DNA of 64,000 nt, from positions 2,790,001 to 2,854,000 of the forward strand of contig OZ037833.1 of NCBI GenBank assembly GCA_964035575.1, given 5' to 3'. Shown here piece by piece: positions 42,155 through 52,461 of this stretch. A model generated the notes under the pieces. The model worked only from the letters and a program-made list of their open reading frames with translations, did no database searches and had not been told where the DNA came from. Source of the DNA: Rhynchopus sp. YZ270_cl-10. Its lineage: Eukaryota > Euglenozoa > Diplonemea > Diplonemida > Diplonemidae. Both the position numbers and the translations under genes were made by a program. Position 1 is the first letter of the stretch; every line of letters begins with the position of its first letter.

Positions 42155-44362
42155 AAAAAAAAAACAATTGAGAAAAGTTCGATTTCGGCCTCGAAAATTA
42201 CCGTGACACCGATTTGTCACGGAATTTTGTCACGGAATTTTTTTGAAAGATTCGATTTCGTGACAAAAAAAAATCGATTTCGTGACAAACCAATTTTTTC
42301 ATTGACACACAAAATTCGATTTCGTGACAAACCGATTTTTTCATTGACAAAAAAAAATTCGATTTCGTGACAAATCCAAAAATTCAGTGACAAAAAAATG
42401 TCAATGAAAAAATGGATTTTGTCAAGGAAACCGAACTTTTTGTCACGGAAAAAGTCGTGACAGGGCACTGGGTACTGGGTACACTGGACACAAGGATAAA
42501 AGTTGTGAAAGAGCAACCACAGCTCCACATGACAAACACAAAAGTGTCCAGTCACGTGGGGCATGCATGCACTGAGGAGATAATGATCCAACAATTTACA
42601 AGAAAGATTACTTAACCTACTGCTGGAAATTGCCAGGTCGTAGTAACACACAAAGTGTGCCTCCGTTCGGGAAGACCGGATATTCTAGAGACCAAAAAGG
42701 CCTCAAGAATATCTTCCGGTAGTCAAGGTATAACCGAATGAACGGCCCAAGACCCCCGTGGAGAAGTTAAATGTGTAATGCTATCAGGTAGAAACTGCGA
42801 ACACTGTCTTACCCTCCTCAATGCATGGTGGAAGATGTCTTTACAACAAATATCCTGTACCCAGGTACCAGGTTCCCAGACCCACGTAGTACCACGTCGC
42901 AGTACTACGCAAAATTTACCACCAGACCCTGTCTTCGTGCACCTTAAGTACAACGCCGCAGACAGGCCAAACATGCGTTGGACTCAGAGGAATGCCTGCT
43001 GTGCAGTGTATCAAAACATGAGAACCAACTCCCAGCAACAAGGGGCGCCTTTTGGCGGGCGTTGTTGAGGGTGTTTGGGGTGCAAAGTTTTCCACAATTT
43101 TGATGCGCGGGTACAGAAGTGTTATCTTGTTCTTTCATCTCTAGGAATGTAAATGTCAATCGCGTTTAACTACCACTAGGGCTTGTTCAGTGAACCCACG
43201 AGGGGTCGAAGGGGGTTGGTTATCCCGTATCTATCAAAGGTTGTGTCGACCAGGCGAAACCACTATGTTACGCTGTACGTTGTTAAATCCGAAGAAATAA
43301 CACTTTAGCAGCCGCAGGAAGTTTGCTAAAAAGAGTGCCTCACGCTACACAAACCACCACCCGCGATTGACTTAGATGTTATAACAAAGAGAATTCAGAA
43401 CAAAACAACACCCTGCCCCATACACACTAAATTGTCATGCTTCGAGAGCATGCCTGGGCCAAAATTACTATGACGAAAAGGCAACAAGACCACCCACAAG
43501 GAGTGTGAATTGTGCACTGGTTTTCTGGGGGAACAAACAATATTTTCTTGTGTCTAGTCCTCCGGAAGCAGAGGACAGACTTTCCGGAAGGTTTCCAAAG
43601 TCGAATTTCTTGCACTAGCTATGCTCCCTGGTTAATGGCTATAGCAGTGACTGACAAAGTGTTTCCACCCCCCTTTCCACCACCATAATAACCGAACTCT
43701 GCTTATCAAACCACAATCTGAATCTGCTTCCGTCGCATGCGCTGGTGGATTCGATCTGTTTTGGTGTGTGTAATGGAATGTATGGGTGAGGGTTGGGGTA
43801 TTAGGTATAGAAACTTGCGCACCCATTAATTTTTTACCGAATGAAAATGAAATCTGCAATGAGTGTCTGCTGCATATCATTTAGTGGGGCTGGCCTCTGG
43901 CCAGAGGCGTGCAAGCCTGACCGTGTTCGCGATATACTAAGTCTTGCATAATCATAAAGTTATCATACCTTGTGTCTTCAGTCTCTGCCCTTAGGTTTCT
44001 AGACAGCTCAAGAATGGCCTCTTTTGTGTTTGTCAAGTGGCTGTCTGGTCACTTTTCAGTGACTGGCGGGTTGGCTGTCACGACTTTTTCCTTGACAAAA
44101 TCCATTTTTTTCAATGACATTTTTTTGTCAATGAAAAAATGGATTTGTCACGAAATCGAATTTTTTTTTGTCAATGAAAAAAGTCATTTGTCACTAAATT
44201 GAATTTTGTGTGTCAATGAAAAAATCGGCTTGTCACGAAATCGAACTTTTTTTGTCACGAAATCGAATCTTTCAAAAAAAAATCCGTGACAAAGTACCGT
44301 GACAAATCGGTGTCACGGGTATTTTCGAGGCCGAAATCGAACTTTTCTCAAAACAATTTTTT
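42155..44362. mobile_element. 2.2-kb element with ~300-bp terminal inverted repeats, no gene inside
   Basis: The left arm (42155-42462) and right arm (44076-44362) are inverted copies beginning GAGAAAAGTTCGATTTCGGC. Both arms are filled with imperfect ~35-40-bp sub-repeats of the pattern TTCGATTTCGTGACAAA plus TTTTTTCATTGACA. The 1.6-kb interior is mixed sequence without a long open frame. A small hairpin lies at 42672-42719. It looks like a non-autonomous DNA transposon of fold-back type. No target duplication could be fixed because the ends are A/T-rich. Confidence 0.75.
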
Positions 44363-44373
44363 CTTTGATGTGT

Positions 44374-44420
44374 CTGTGTCCGTGAGGCGCATTCATCTTT
44401 TCAAGTATCTTTTCTTCTTT
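44374..44420 (+). repeat. Small dispersed element, class B
   Basis: GATGTGTCTGTGTCCGTGAG, GCGCATTCATCTTTTCAAG, then T-rich sequence. It abuts the right end of the long-TIR element. Confidence 0.5.
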
Positions 44421-44786
44421 CGAACCTCGTTTTTTTCAACCTTTTTTTATTCGTAGATATTTATCCCCTCTTTTCCCCCCTAAAAAAAAACATCACTTCT
44501 GCTTTCCATCCCTCACCTCTTGAGCTTTCATATTTTGTTGGTGTTATCCACTCATGTATAGGATTCCAGCTTGCAAAATATGAGGGTGTTATTTTTTAAA
44601 AGGATACGGTTCACTAAAAAAAAGCGGGGATCATTTTTGTTCACTGTCGTTGTTGTGTATAAGATGCATGGTCGTGGACAGTTTGCATACTGCGTGTGGT
44701 GTAAGAGTACGATGGGGGGATTGTTCGTGTATATTTCCCCAACGGAAATTATGGATTAGAGTAGTGATGATGAGTAGTGCACACCG

Positions 44787-45050
44787 CCTCCCTCCTCGGC
44801 AGTGTTCGCATCAGAGTGAGCATCGCTGGAATAGGGACGGCAAGACATTCATATCTCAACACCGTTCAGCAGAAACCCCCACCAGCCTCCCTCCTCGGCA
44901 GTGTTTGCATCAGAGTGGACATCGCTGGAATAGGGACGGCAAGACATTCATATCTCAACACCGTTCAGCAGAAACCCCCACCAGCCTCCCTCCTCGGCAG
45001 TGTTTGCATCAGAGTGGACATCGCTGGAATAGGGATGGCAAGACATTCCA
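44787..45050 (+). repeat. 99-bp tandem repeat, about 2.7 copies, upstream of the membrane-protein gene
   Basis: Units start at 44787, 44886 and 44985 with CCTCCCTCCTCGGCAGTG. They are nearly identical, and the third breaks off after AAGACATTC. Because 99 is a multiple of three, frames through it stay open, but none matches a plausible gene. It ends ~170 bp before the start codon at 45218, so it may be promoter or 5' UTR. Confidence 0.85.
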
Positions 45051-45217
45051 TCCACCCTTCCCCTCCCCCCTCCCTTCTTTCGCTCCCACCGTCCGCAGAA
45101 TTCACATCCATAGAGTGAAACATTTTGCGAAACTTGGGTGCAAGACTGACTTCCCATCCCCCATCCACTCACCCTTCATATCATATCACACATGCACCCC
45201 AGAAAACACAACACAAA

Positions 45218-45847
45218 ATGGCAACCCTTCGTCAACGAGGCGTGGGACCGAGCGAGGCCAGGGAGACCCCTACACCTACCCCCGACGAGACAGCAACAGA
45301 GGGCGAGACACCCGAGAACGGCGCCGTCGCAACCCTCTTCCGCTTCCCTACGTTGATTCTGCTGAGCGTCTTCGGTCTAGGGTGTGCGGTGCAGGATGTG
45401 GCGGTGGACCACTTCCTGACGGACGCCATGCGGCATCAGCATTATCGGAACTTAGCGCATCTTCCGGTGTTGCCTTTGGATGGTGTGTTGGGTGTGATCT
45501 TTGGGCTTGCGGTGTTGAATTTGCTCTTGATGCGGAGGGTGCCAGATTTGATCACAATCTTTGTGACCGCGATGTTGGGGTGGGCAAGGACTACACAGAT
45601 CCATCCACGTGTTGCGGACGTAAGCAAATTCCTCACCATTGGCGACGGTGTCTCCATGGGAAGGCTTCCCTCAGCTCTCCGTGGCATCTACGCGTTCAAC
45701 CTCGTCGCCATCCCAATGCTACTCCTCATTGCCTTTGCGCAGCTCTACACATACGCTGTGTGGGTCTCAGAAGGCGCGACAATCTTCGGTGAAGCCGACG
45801 TCGACGAAGAACCCGAAAAGCCCGCCGAGGAAAAGAAAAACGACTAA
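45218..45847 (+). CDS. Small four-transmembrane protein, unrecognised
   Basis: 209 residues. A ~38-residue Thr/Glu/Pro-rich N-terminus precedes four hydrophobic segments at about 40-62 (LFRFPTLILLSVFGLGCAV), 87-108 (LDGVLGVIFGLAVLNLLLM), 110-126 (PDLITIFVTAMLGWA) and 159-184 (FNLVAIPMLLLIAFAQLYTY). The C-terminal ~25 residues are acidic then lysine-rich (DEEPEKPAEEKKND). Topology with both ends in the cytoplasm is likely. No family motif was recognised. The ATG at 45218 follows ACACAACACAAA; an upstream in-frame ATG at 45125 would add a hydrophilic stretch with no obvious role. Confidence 0.8.
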   Translation: MATLRQRGVGPSEARETPTPTPDETATEGETPENGAVATLFRFPTLILLSVFGLGCAVQDVAVDHFLTDAMRHQHYRNLAHLPVLPLDGVLGVIFGLAVLNLLLMRRVPDLITIFVTAMLGWARTTQIHPRVADVSKFLTIGDGVSMGRLPSALRGIYAFNLVAIPMLLLIAFAQLYTYAVWVSEGATIFGEADVDEEPEKPAEEKKND

Positions 45848-46185
45848 TTTTTTTGAATTTTTTGGGATAGAGAAAGGGGAAGGGGGAAGGAAGGGGGGTG
45901 GAGAAGCATATGGCCTTTTGTTGCTTGCCTTCAGGTGGACTACAGTGTGTAGGTTGATTGCCAAATATTTTTTTGAAACTATGCATTGGGGGTTTTGGGG
46001 GAAAAATACACAATAATCGACACCACTCCTGTCTTGCTTTTGTCTTTTATTTGTAGACGATTTAATTGAGTTGCTCTTTCCCCCCAAACACCGTTTTGTT
46101 TTGCTTCCCGTCTGGCACCTCATCCCCTTAGCCCTGCACTCCACTCCACCCTCCCGATGCAGATCAAAGACACGGCAATTAAACA
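45848..46185. other. Short spacer, no feature seen
   Basis: 338 bases of T-rich and mixed sequence. A pyrimidine-rich stretch ends in GATGCAG at 46156-46162, 23 nt before the next start codon. Confidence 0.4.
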
Positions 46186-47256
46186 ATGGGTGATCACAGC
46201 ATATCCGCAAACGGAAGTCTTTTGGTAGGCGTGGCTGTGGCTTCTGCTGCAGGGTCTGCGTTGTATTCATGGTGTCAACACGAGGAGCACATGCGTGCCA
46301 CATGCACCTCTCACGCACTGGCAGCACCCACAGCACCTACACCGGCACCCACATCACCTCACCGCCCCATCACGCACAGCGCAGGGACGAGCCCCTTGGT
46401 GCCGTCCCTCGCGATTGAGGCAAGAGAGCCGCTGGCAGGGCGGAGGAAGTACTCAGAGGCGTCGTCGGAGGGCTTGACGTGCTCGACACCGTCGTCGCCA
46501 GAGGCTAGGCAGTGCGACAGCATGCGGCGCCTGCCTCTGCATGCAGAGGAGGGGGGGAAGGGGAAGGGGACGGAGCAGGCCGTGCATGCGTCGTGCGACC
46601 TCTGCCACGCAGAGGCGCGTCCCTGCCCGCCCGACGCACACCCCACCACAACTGTCACCTTCATCCCCGACGTCGGCAACCCGTGTTTCCACACGTGCCA
46701 CCCGACGTCGGTATACTACCGTTCGACCCTCCACTGCAGACAATGGTGGCTCACAACGGACGTCTTCAACAGCGTTTGCTCGTTTCTCCCAGAGGCGGAT
46801 GTGCTTGTGGTGAGTGGTGTGAACTCGTCGTGTTTACGGTCTGGGATTGAGCTGTTCTCGCGGCAGGAGCGTGACATGTCGCGTGCAGTAGGACTCAAGA
46901 AGCGCCGTGCCGCACGTGAGTGCATGACCAAGCGGCGTGTAGGCATCAAGGTCGACTCCTTCGAAGCGCTGCTGCAGGTCACCGCAGCAGGCCCGTCAAG
47001 CAACCTCTACGGGTTCACCTTCGTCGACTCTGTGAAGGAAGGGAGCGAGTGTGGACGGCGGCGTCTTGCGTGGACAGCGTCCGATAATCGTATGTCACGC
47101 AAACCCCTTTCATTTTCCATACAACACAACACAGGTGTTCGCACAGCGGAGGTGGTGAAAAGTCTGCAAGAAACACTAGACCTCTACGAGAAGCGCAAAA
47201 GCGCTGCACACGAATGGGTGCAAGAGTGTGCCTTCGCTGGCATTGCGCTGTCGTAA
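46186..47256 (+). CDS. Protein with an F-box-like motif
   Basis: Exons 46186-47089 and 47135-47256 encode 341 residues. The 45-nt intron starts GTATGT and ends CAACACAACACAG. It has no stop and is a multiple of three, so retention would add 15 residues (MSRKPLSFSIQHNTG-like). An N-terminal hydrophobic stretch (SLLVGVAVASAAGSALYSW, ~11-30) could be a membrane anchor. Residues ~40-180 are Pro/Ser/Thr-rich with scattered Cys/His. Residues ~187-225 (TDVFNSVCSFLPEADVLVVS, GVNSSCLRSG) match the shape of an F-box, which in other proteins binds Skp1 and recruits targets to SCF ubiquitin ligases. The rest is helical and basic. Without an LP at the motif start the F-box call is moderate. Confidence 0.75.
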   Translation: MGDHSISANGSLLVGVAVASAAGSALYSWCQHEEHMRATCTSHALAAPTAPTPAPTSPHRPITHSAGTSPLVPSLAIEAREPLAGRRKYSEASSEGLTCSTPSSPEARQCDSMRRLPLHAEEGGKGKGTEQAVHASCDLCHAEARPCPPDAHPTTTVTFIPDVGNPCFHTCHPTSVYYRSTLHCRQWWLTTDVFNSVCSFLPEADVLVVSGVNSSCLRSGIELFSRQERDMSRAVGLKKRRAARECMTKRRVGIKVDSFEALLQVTAAGPSSNLYGFTFVDSVKEGSECGRRRLAWTASDNRMSRKPLSFSIQHNTGVRTAEVVKSLQETLDLYEKRKSAAHEWVQECAFAGIALS

Positions 47257-48032
47257 GCCAACTGTAGAAGGCAATGCATTGGTGCCGCGAGAAGACGGTA
47301 TAAAATACCTGTCAACCCGACGGAAGCTTGCTTGTACTCCTACCGCTTGGGCACATTGTCTTTTTGAACAGTTTTTTTTATTTTTCTGAATAAAAAAAAA
47401 TAGAACATCAACAAAAACCAACCAACGCACATCAACGCTCAACCCTTCTGTTTCTCGCCCTCGATATTCATTTGTTTTGAACATTTTTCTTTGGTATCTG
47501 AGTCTACGGTACGGTGATATCACTTTATATTTTCAACGTCACTCTTTAGCACTTCGAAGCCCACTGGGCAGCAGGTCCGCATGAGGCTTTACTACTTTTC
47601 AAATTCCTTTCTTAACCACGTTTATCCTTCTTCAATCTGTATGTTGTCCTTTCCCCCCACCCGCGTCTGCTGCCCAATCAACGAGGTGGCTCACGTTACT
47701 TTTTTTGTGGTTTTCTCTTGTTTTTTTTTGCAAGCTAGAAAGTGTTTTTGTACACAAATAACTGAGGGTTATATCCAAATTTTCGTACGCTTTTTTTGAA
47801 GCTTTTGGTAGTTGTCTCACCAAAAGGGAGGGCGAAAGGGCGAAGCCAAAGCAGACAGGCTCCACTCTTCGCATTCTGCACGACGGTGATATATGCAAAG
47901 TGCGCTTTTGTGGTAATGGTCCTTCGCAATGTGCTGCTTTGACTTCAAACAGATGCAAACAGGGCACGTCTCTTCTAGCGTGCCTGGATGTTTTTATTCA
48001 ACCGATTGTATTTGTGATAACGACTGTGACAA

Positions 48033-48075
48033 GGTGACTAAGCGAGACTTAGGTTCATCTTATAAACTTTTCTCT
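48033..48075 (+). repeat. Small dispersed stem-loop element, class A
   Basis: GGTGACTAAG, loop CGAGA, CTTAG, GTTCATCTTATAAAC, T4. The loop is only 5 nt yet the stem is intact. Confidence 0.65.
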
Positions 48076-48489
48076 TTATTCGTGTGTCAAGTACTGCGTC
48101 CCAGAGGTGTTGGCACTTTTTGTTCAACCGATTGTATTGTGATTGAAACCCGAGGTGTGTACTGTGAAGGCTTCAGTGCAACAGTGTTACAACACAACCA
48201 GAGCAGATGAAGGTTTTCTACAGGCTTCGTGCATAAGTTGCAAAAAAAAAAAAGGTTGACTTACATTCAGGGAAGTTCCTAAGTGGGACCGAGAACATGA
48301 AATTCTGGATTTTAGTTTTTTTTTCCTTTTTTTTTTTCCTTTTTTCCTTTTTTCCTTAGGGGGCTTTCTTGTGGTTTCTGGTGGGTTTCACTGTAGGTGA
48401 CACACTACCAGTGTGGTGAAATGGTCGAAACTCTCAAAAGCAAGAGTTTTCAGGGGGCAAGAAAAAAAAAATTGACACCAAAATCCTGC

Positions 48490-48655
48490 ACCATCCAGGG
48501 CTGTATCCCCAATTTTTTTTGCCTGCGGCGCCATTTTTCATTTTTTGCTCTGCAAAAAAGGGTTCGTTGGAAGCTAGATTTTTACACCGTACCCAAAAAT
48601 TTTTGCCTGCGACGCCATTTATATTATTTTTTGCTCCGCAAAAAGAGAAGTGCAA
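48490..48655 (+). repeat. Dispersed ~170-bp repeat with two GCCTGCGGCGCC sub-units, copy 1
   Basis: It begins CACCATCCAGGGCTGTA. It holds two ~90-bp sub-units, each T-run + GCCTGCGRCGCCATTT + TTTTTTGCTCYGCAAAAA, joined by GCTAGATTTTTACACCGT. The TTTTTTGC/GCAAAAAA part is a small palindrome. The second copy is at 55799. Confidence 0.75.
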
Positions 48656-49536
48656 ACGCCTCACCATTCATCGGCGGAAGCACTGGTTCCACGGGTTATC
48701 GAACCCCAGAGAGCACTTCATTGGCATGCACACGGTTACCACGAGGGAGCGTATGCCGGTACAAAATCACTGCCCCATCCAAATAATATTCCCAACGTCT
48801 TTGGGGATCCCCTTGCATTTTGCAGCCAAAATGCAACTAGACCAAAGCTGCAAAAAGTTCTGCGCGCGTGTAGCGCGCCCGGGTTTGGGACCCCTTTTTG
48901 AATTTCGAGGGGCGGTTAAAGTGGGCCCAGAATCACAGTTCTGACACTCATTTAGCATTGTGAGCAACGCACTAGTGGTCGTAACCAAAATTTGTATCAA
49001 TCAAGAACTTGTCCATTTTCTCGAAATGACCCCACTACAGTGAGGGTAGAGCTCGGAAAGCCCGAAAAAGGGCAAAAAAACCCCACCCAAAAAAAGGAAA
49101 AAAACGGGAACATAAATCCAGAATTTTGCTGTTTTTTCCGAGAACAAGGGGCAACCCTGCTTACATTCGATCACACCGGGTTGGGTGGGGTGGTGGGGTA
49201 ATTATACGTGCTCTATATCTTCGTGGGTGTTCTGTATTCGTTGCGTGCTTACGACTTTCCAATAAAAAATCTCAGGGGTATTATACAATCGCGGGTAAAG
49301 ATGTGGAAGACTTGGGGGAAGAATGGGGAAATTTTTTCTTGAAAATCTTGATCCAGCAAAAAGGTTTCAAAGATTTTGGAGAAATACTGTACGATTCAAG
49401 TACGACGTTGAAGACCCTTGGGTTTGCTGGTTGTATTTCAAGTCAATTTTTTATTTAAAACCATGACGATATGCAGCTTCCCCCAGGTGACTGGTTTTTT
49501 GTATCTCTCATAAAATTTCAAAAAACCCCCCCCACG

Positions 49537-49582
49537 AGGTGACTAAGCACAAGATCCTCACTGTGCTTAGTAAACATCACAC
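49537..49582 (+). repeat. Class A element with an extended 8-bp stem
   Basis: CTAAGCAC pairs perfectly with GTGCTTAG around a 12-nt loop, followed by TAAAC and a T4 run. The two extra base pairs beyond the class core support structure. Confidence 0.65.
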
Positions 49583-49828
49583 CTCTTTTCCCCCCCGCGG
49601 CTCAGTTTTTTTCCCTCTGTGGGCGGAGGCAGATGGGCGTTTTGTCGCACAAGAGAGATACAACAGAGAGTTCATCTCTCGAGCTTTCTTTGGGAACCCT
49701 CTCGCTCCCCCTTTTTTTTGCCCTTTTTTTTGTTAGTCTTTCCATAGCCCAAGGGTCGGTTTCAAAAACCCCCTCAATTTCTTCATTTTTGTAAAGGCTT
49801 TGTGTGAGGTAGTGACTATGTGTCCTGC

Positions 49829-49945
49829 GTGCAACATTCCCGCTGTGTGTACCAATGAAGTGCCCTCCACGGTTCGATGACCAAGTGGAGAGATCCGGTG
49901 CCTGCGTCCACAGTGTTTTTTTTTGCACCTACAACTTTCATTTCT
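49829..49945 (+). repeat. Dispersed element, class G
   Basis: ACCAATGAAGTG, then an insert with the hairpin CTCCAC/GTGGAG around GGTTCGATGACC, then CTGCGTCCACAGTG, T-run, GCACCTACAACTTTCATT. The copy at 20330 lacks the insert. A reverse-strand relative at 48650-48790 has GGTTCGATAACC at the same place. The GGTTCGAnnnC word resembles a Pol III B box. Confidence 0.5.
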
Positions 49946-50153
49946 ATTGTGAATGGGTTTTCGTTGCATCCCCTCCCCCCCCCTGTTTAAGTCGCCTTTA
50001 GCATTTAGGCTTCTCACACTGTATCGCACACTTTCCTCTCTTTGGTACAAAGAACAAGCTCAAAAAAATACATTTTCATCAACATTTCCACCCTCACATT
50101 ATCCCCTCTCTCCCCCTGCTCCATATTTTCTCTCAGATTTTTGGGGGAAAAAT

Positions 50154-51365
50154 ATGGAAATTTCCGTCCGATGCGCTGATTCTGCTTCAACACACTGTAT
50201 TCACATCGACCCTGACGAAACCTTCGGTTCTCTTTCCTCCAAAGCTGCAGCCCTGCTACACTGCCCTGCAGACAGCGCCGTGCGCCTGCAGCAGGAGAGG
50301 GTATCTCTTGCGCACTTCACCGAAGAGACACCCATCTCTGAGACAGGCCTATGCAACGGTGATGCACTGGTGGCCACTATATACCGTTGTGTAGAGCCGA
50401 GTGGTTGGAAGTGCCCGTCTGATGTTCTACAGACCGTGGAATGTGAAAGGCTTGCATTGTCCCCAGATGGCCAGCGCTGTGCGGTGGGGAGCATGTGTGC
50501 GAGCAACGGGGTTATAATACACGATATGGTCCGCAATGCGTCCCAGATGGTGTGTGGTGCTGGGAAGGTGCAGACGCTAGCGCTTCTTCCAGGCTGTGTC
50601 GCCTTCGCGCTGTGCCGCAGTACACAGCTTGTTGTCACGCATCTAGAGAACCGTACGGCGTTGTTCGACCATACTTCAACCGCCTTCAGCTTTACCCATG
50701 AGGTCCGTTCTGTTGCAGGCACGCCATGTGGAGGGTACGTGGTTGTGTCGACAAGGGGATCAGAATGGGCCGGATGGGCAGTCCAGCTGGCATCGCATTC
50801 TCGAAGGGCTTTATCATGCGGAGGCTCACGGATGGTGGTGTCACCAGAAGGGAAATGGGTGGCATGCAGTTCTGAAGAAGGGGTCTGTCTTCTAAGCTTT
50901 GCGAGTGGCTCCTGTGAACACGTGTTGATGCAGGAGGAAGGAGGCGAAGGGCTTGCGTTTTCTAGGTGTGGTGCCCTTCTTGCAGGCACCTCTGCATCAG
51001 GCCTGACCATATGGCATACAACCAGCGGAGTCAAGGAACAGCACCTCGATGTGTCTGCAGGCTGTGTAGAGTTTTCCTTCTGTCTACAGTACGTCTTTGT
51101 CTGCTCTCAAGGTGTGGTCAGTCAGTGGGATCTGCACACAGGGAATAGGGTTCACATATTCAAGGAAAGTGCGTGTGGTTTGTTGGTCTCGCCAGATGCG
51201 CAGTACGTCGCTATAGGGAATGCAAATGGGCTGCATATCCGTGAGGTACCTGAAGAGGAGCAGCGGACGCCAAGCACCCCAAGAATAGACAGAGAACGGG
51301 AGCAGAGGCAAAGGGTGAGGGAACCACAGAGAGAGAAGCAAAAGCATCGGTGCAGGCTGTGCTGA
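50154..51365 (+). CDS. Ubiquitin-like + WD40 beta-propeller protein, possible C-terminal prenylation
   Basis: 403 residues, no intron. Residues 1-75 (MEISVRCADS, IHIDPDETFGSLSSKAAALL, DALVATI) have ubiquitin-like order of strands and helix. There is no Gly-Gly end, so it is probably a UBL domain for protein contacts. Residues ~95-365 form a WD40-like propeller with repeats such as LALSPDGQRCAVGS, MVVSPEGKWVACSS, GLAFSRCGALLAG then LTIWHTTSG, and LLVSPDAQYVAIGNANG. The tail is strongly basic (REREQRQRVREPQREKQKHR) and ends CRLC, which could serve as a CaaX prenylation box next to a basic patch (inference). No catalytic motif, so a scaffold is likely. The ATG at 50154 follows a TCTCAG tract. 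Confidence 0.85.
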   Translation: MEISVRCADSASTHCIHIDPDETFGSLSSKAAALLHCPADSAVRLQQERVSLAHFTEETPISETGLCNGDALVATIYRCVEPSGWKCPSDVLQTVECERLALSPDGQRCAVGSMCASNGVIIHDMVRNASQMVCGAGKVQTLALLPGCVAFALCRSTQLVVTHLENRTALFDHTSTAFSFTHEVRSVAGTPCGGYVVVSTRGSEWAGWAVQLASHSRRALSCGGSRMVVSPEGKWVACSSEEGVCLLSFASGSCEHVLMQEEGGEGLAFSRCGALLAGTSASGLTIWHTTSGVKEQHLDVSAGCVEFSFCLQYVFVCSQGVVSQWDLHTGNRVHIFKESACGLLVSPDAQYVAIGNANGLHIREVPEEEQRTPSTPRIDREREQRQRVREPQREKQKHRCRLC

Positions 51366-52461
51366 ATATGCATTTAGCGTTGTGTTGGCAGCTCTTGCAA
51401 GGTGACAAAAAGCGAGAGGCTTAGACGTGTCTCACCCACTCTGGATGCGAAGAGCACATTCATCTTTCACTGCCCCAAGAGGCGTTTGCACTATCAACTC
51501 CACCTTTTTTTGGGTACATTGTCATACGAGGTCTTTGTATTTCATGATATTTTTTGTCTGGTGTGGTCTAAATGCAAAGCGTTACGCCTGTAAAGGGTGA
51601 ACGCATGGCAAGGGATCGATTCTCAGATTACTTTTTTGGGGGAGCGGGAGGGGGGGCAGATGAAATACTCCAAAAAAAATGCGCGAAAGCAAAATCGGAA
51701 CCAAAAAGGGCGTCGTGTTTTTTTGCGTTATTTTTTGTTGTATTTCTTTTCCCTTTTTTTTTTTGAGAGAGAGAGTGTCTTCGTTCAACAAAAATTCTGT
51801 TTCAAACACAAAAAAATCATTTTTCTACCAAGCTTTTTGCCTTCAGAAAAGCTTTGTCGTTGTTGCTTGCATCTTTGAGTTTTTGGCTCATTTTTTTTGA
51901 GTTGAAGTGCATGCCATGTTATCAGAACATTCACTTGTCATGTGAAAAAAATTTTTTTTCCACCTCTTCACCCTGTGGACCCTACACCTCACACCTTGCT
52001 TATGATGGACGATGTGGCGTTGGTACTCTGACTAAAAGAATCCTACGCGTTAGGACTCATGAGCCACGTTTCCAACAAAAAAAGCCCCTAACCAGGAGCG
52101 AAGCGTGTTGCGGGTGTTGGCCAGTTACGGTGATCCGCGATTTTTTATTCTTTTTATTCTTTTTTTTGGTCAATTTTCGAACAAAAACCTTTGGCTAAAA
52201 GGGTAGGGCAGCCTCACTCTTTTTCCTTCCCCCAAAGATCGCGCTAAAAAAAAATTCTCTCCCTTCTTTTTTGTTTTGCACTGTTTTTTGAAAGGTCACA
52301 CTTTGCTCTCAATTATCCCCCCAAAATCACCCTAAAATCACACACTTCTTGAACAGCTACACAGAAAGGGTTCCGCTAGCCCTTCTATTCCTTTTTTGTT
52401 TTTCTCTCCAAAAAAAACACACATATTAATCTACACTTTGCACTGTTGAGAAGCTTTAAAG
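51366..52461. other. Spacer opening with a chain of four small elements
   Basis: Within ~200 bp of the stop codon there are class A (51401), B (51448), D (51478) and C (51517) elements in a row on the + strand. The rest is T-rich sequence, pyrimidine-rich from ~52200 to 52420. No gene was seen. Confidence 0.5.
51401..51555 (+). repeat. Tandem run of class A, B, D and C small elements
   Basis: A: GGTGACAAAAAGCGAGAGGC then TTAGACGTGTC (decayed). B: GAAGAGCACATTCATCTTTC. D: AGAGGCGTTTGCACTATCAAC plus T-run. C: TACATTGTCATACGAGGTC then TTTGTATTTCATG. Four classes side by side in one orientation suggest a shared origin or use. Confidence 0.6.

Larger units (their letters stand above)
41833..45217. 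other. Intergenic region with a long-TIR element
   Basis: No host gene is supported. 41880-42040 is a degenerate patch of palindromic GACTAGTC-like words. The transposon-like element fills 42155-44362. A class B element lies at 44374-44420 right after it. The tandem 99-bp repeat at 44787 precedes the next gene. Confidence 0.5.
47257..50153. other. 2.9-kb intergenic region with several dispersed repeats
   Basis: No gene is supported. It includes a class A copy at 48033, the GCCTGCGGCGCC repeat at 48490, a reverse-strand class G relative at 48650-48790, a class C tail near 49424, a class A copy at 49537 and a class G copy at 49829. A C-run lies at 49974-49983. Pyrimidine tract with AG at 50135-50136 precedes the next gene. 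Confidence 0.5.

Noticed and set aside
44650-45792. 380-codon frame carrying a 33-residue repeat
   Set aside because: Open only because the 99-bp tandem repeat is a multiple of three; it then overlaps the membrane-protein gene in another frame.
49855-49880. tRNA gene suggested by GGTTCGATGACC
   Set aside because: The flanking sequence does not form acceptor, D and anticodon arms; the word lies in a dispersed hairpin instead.
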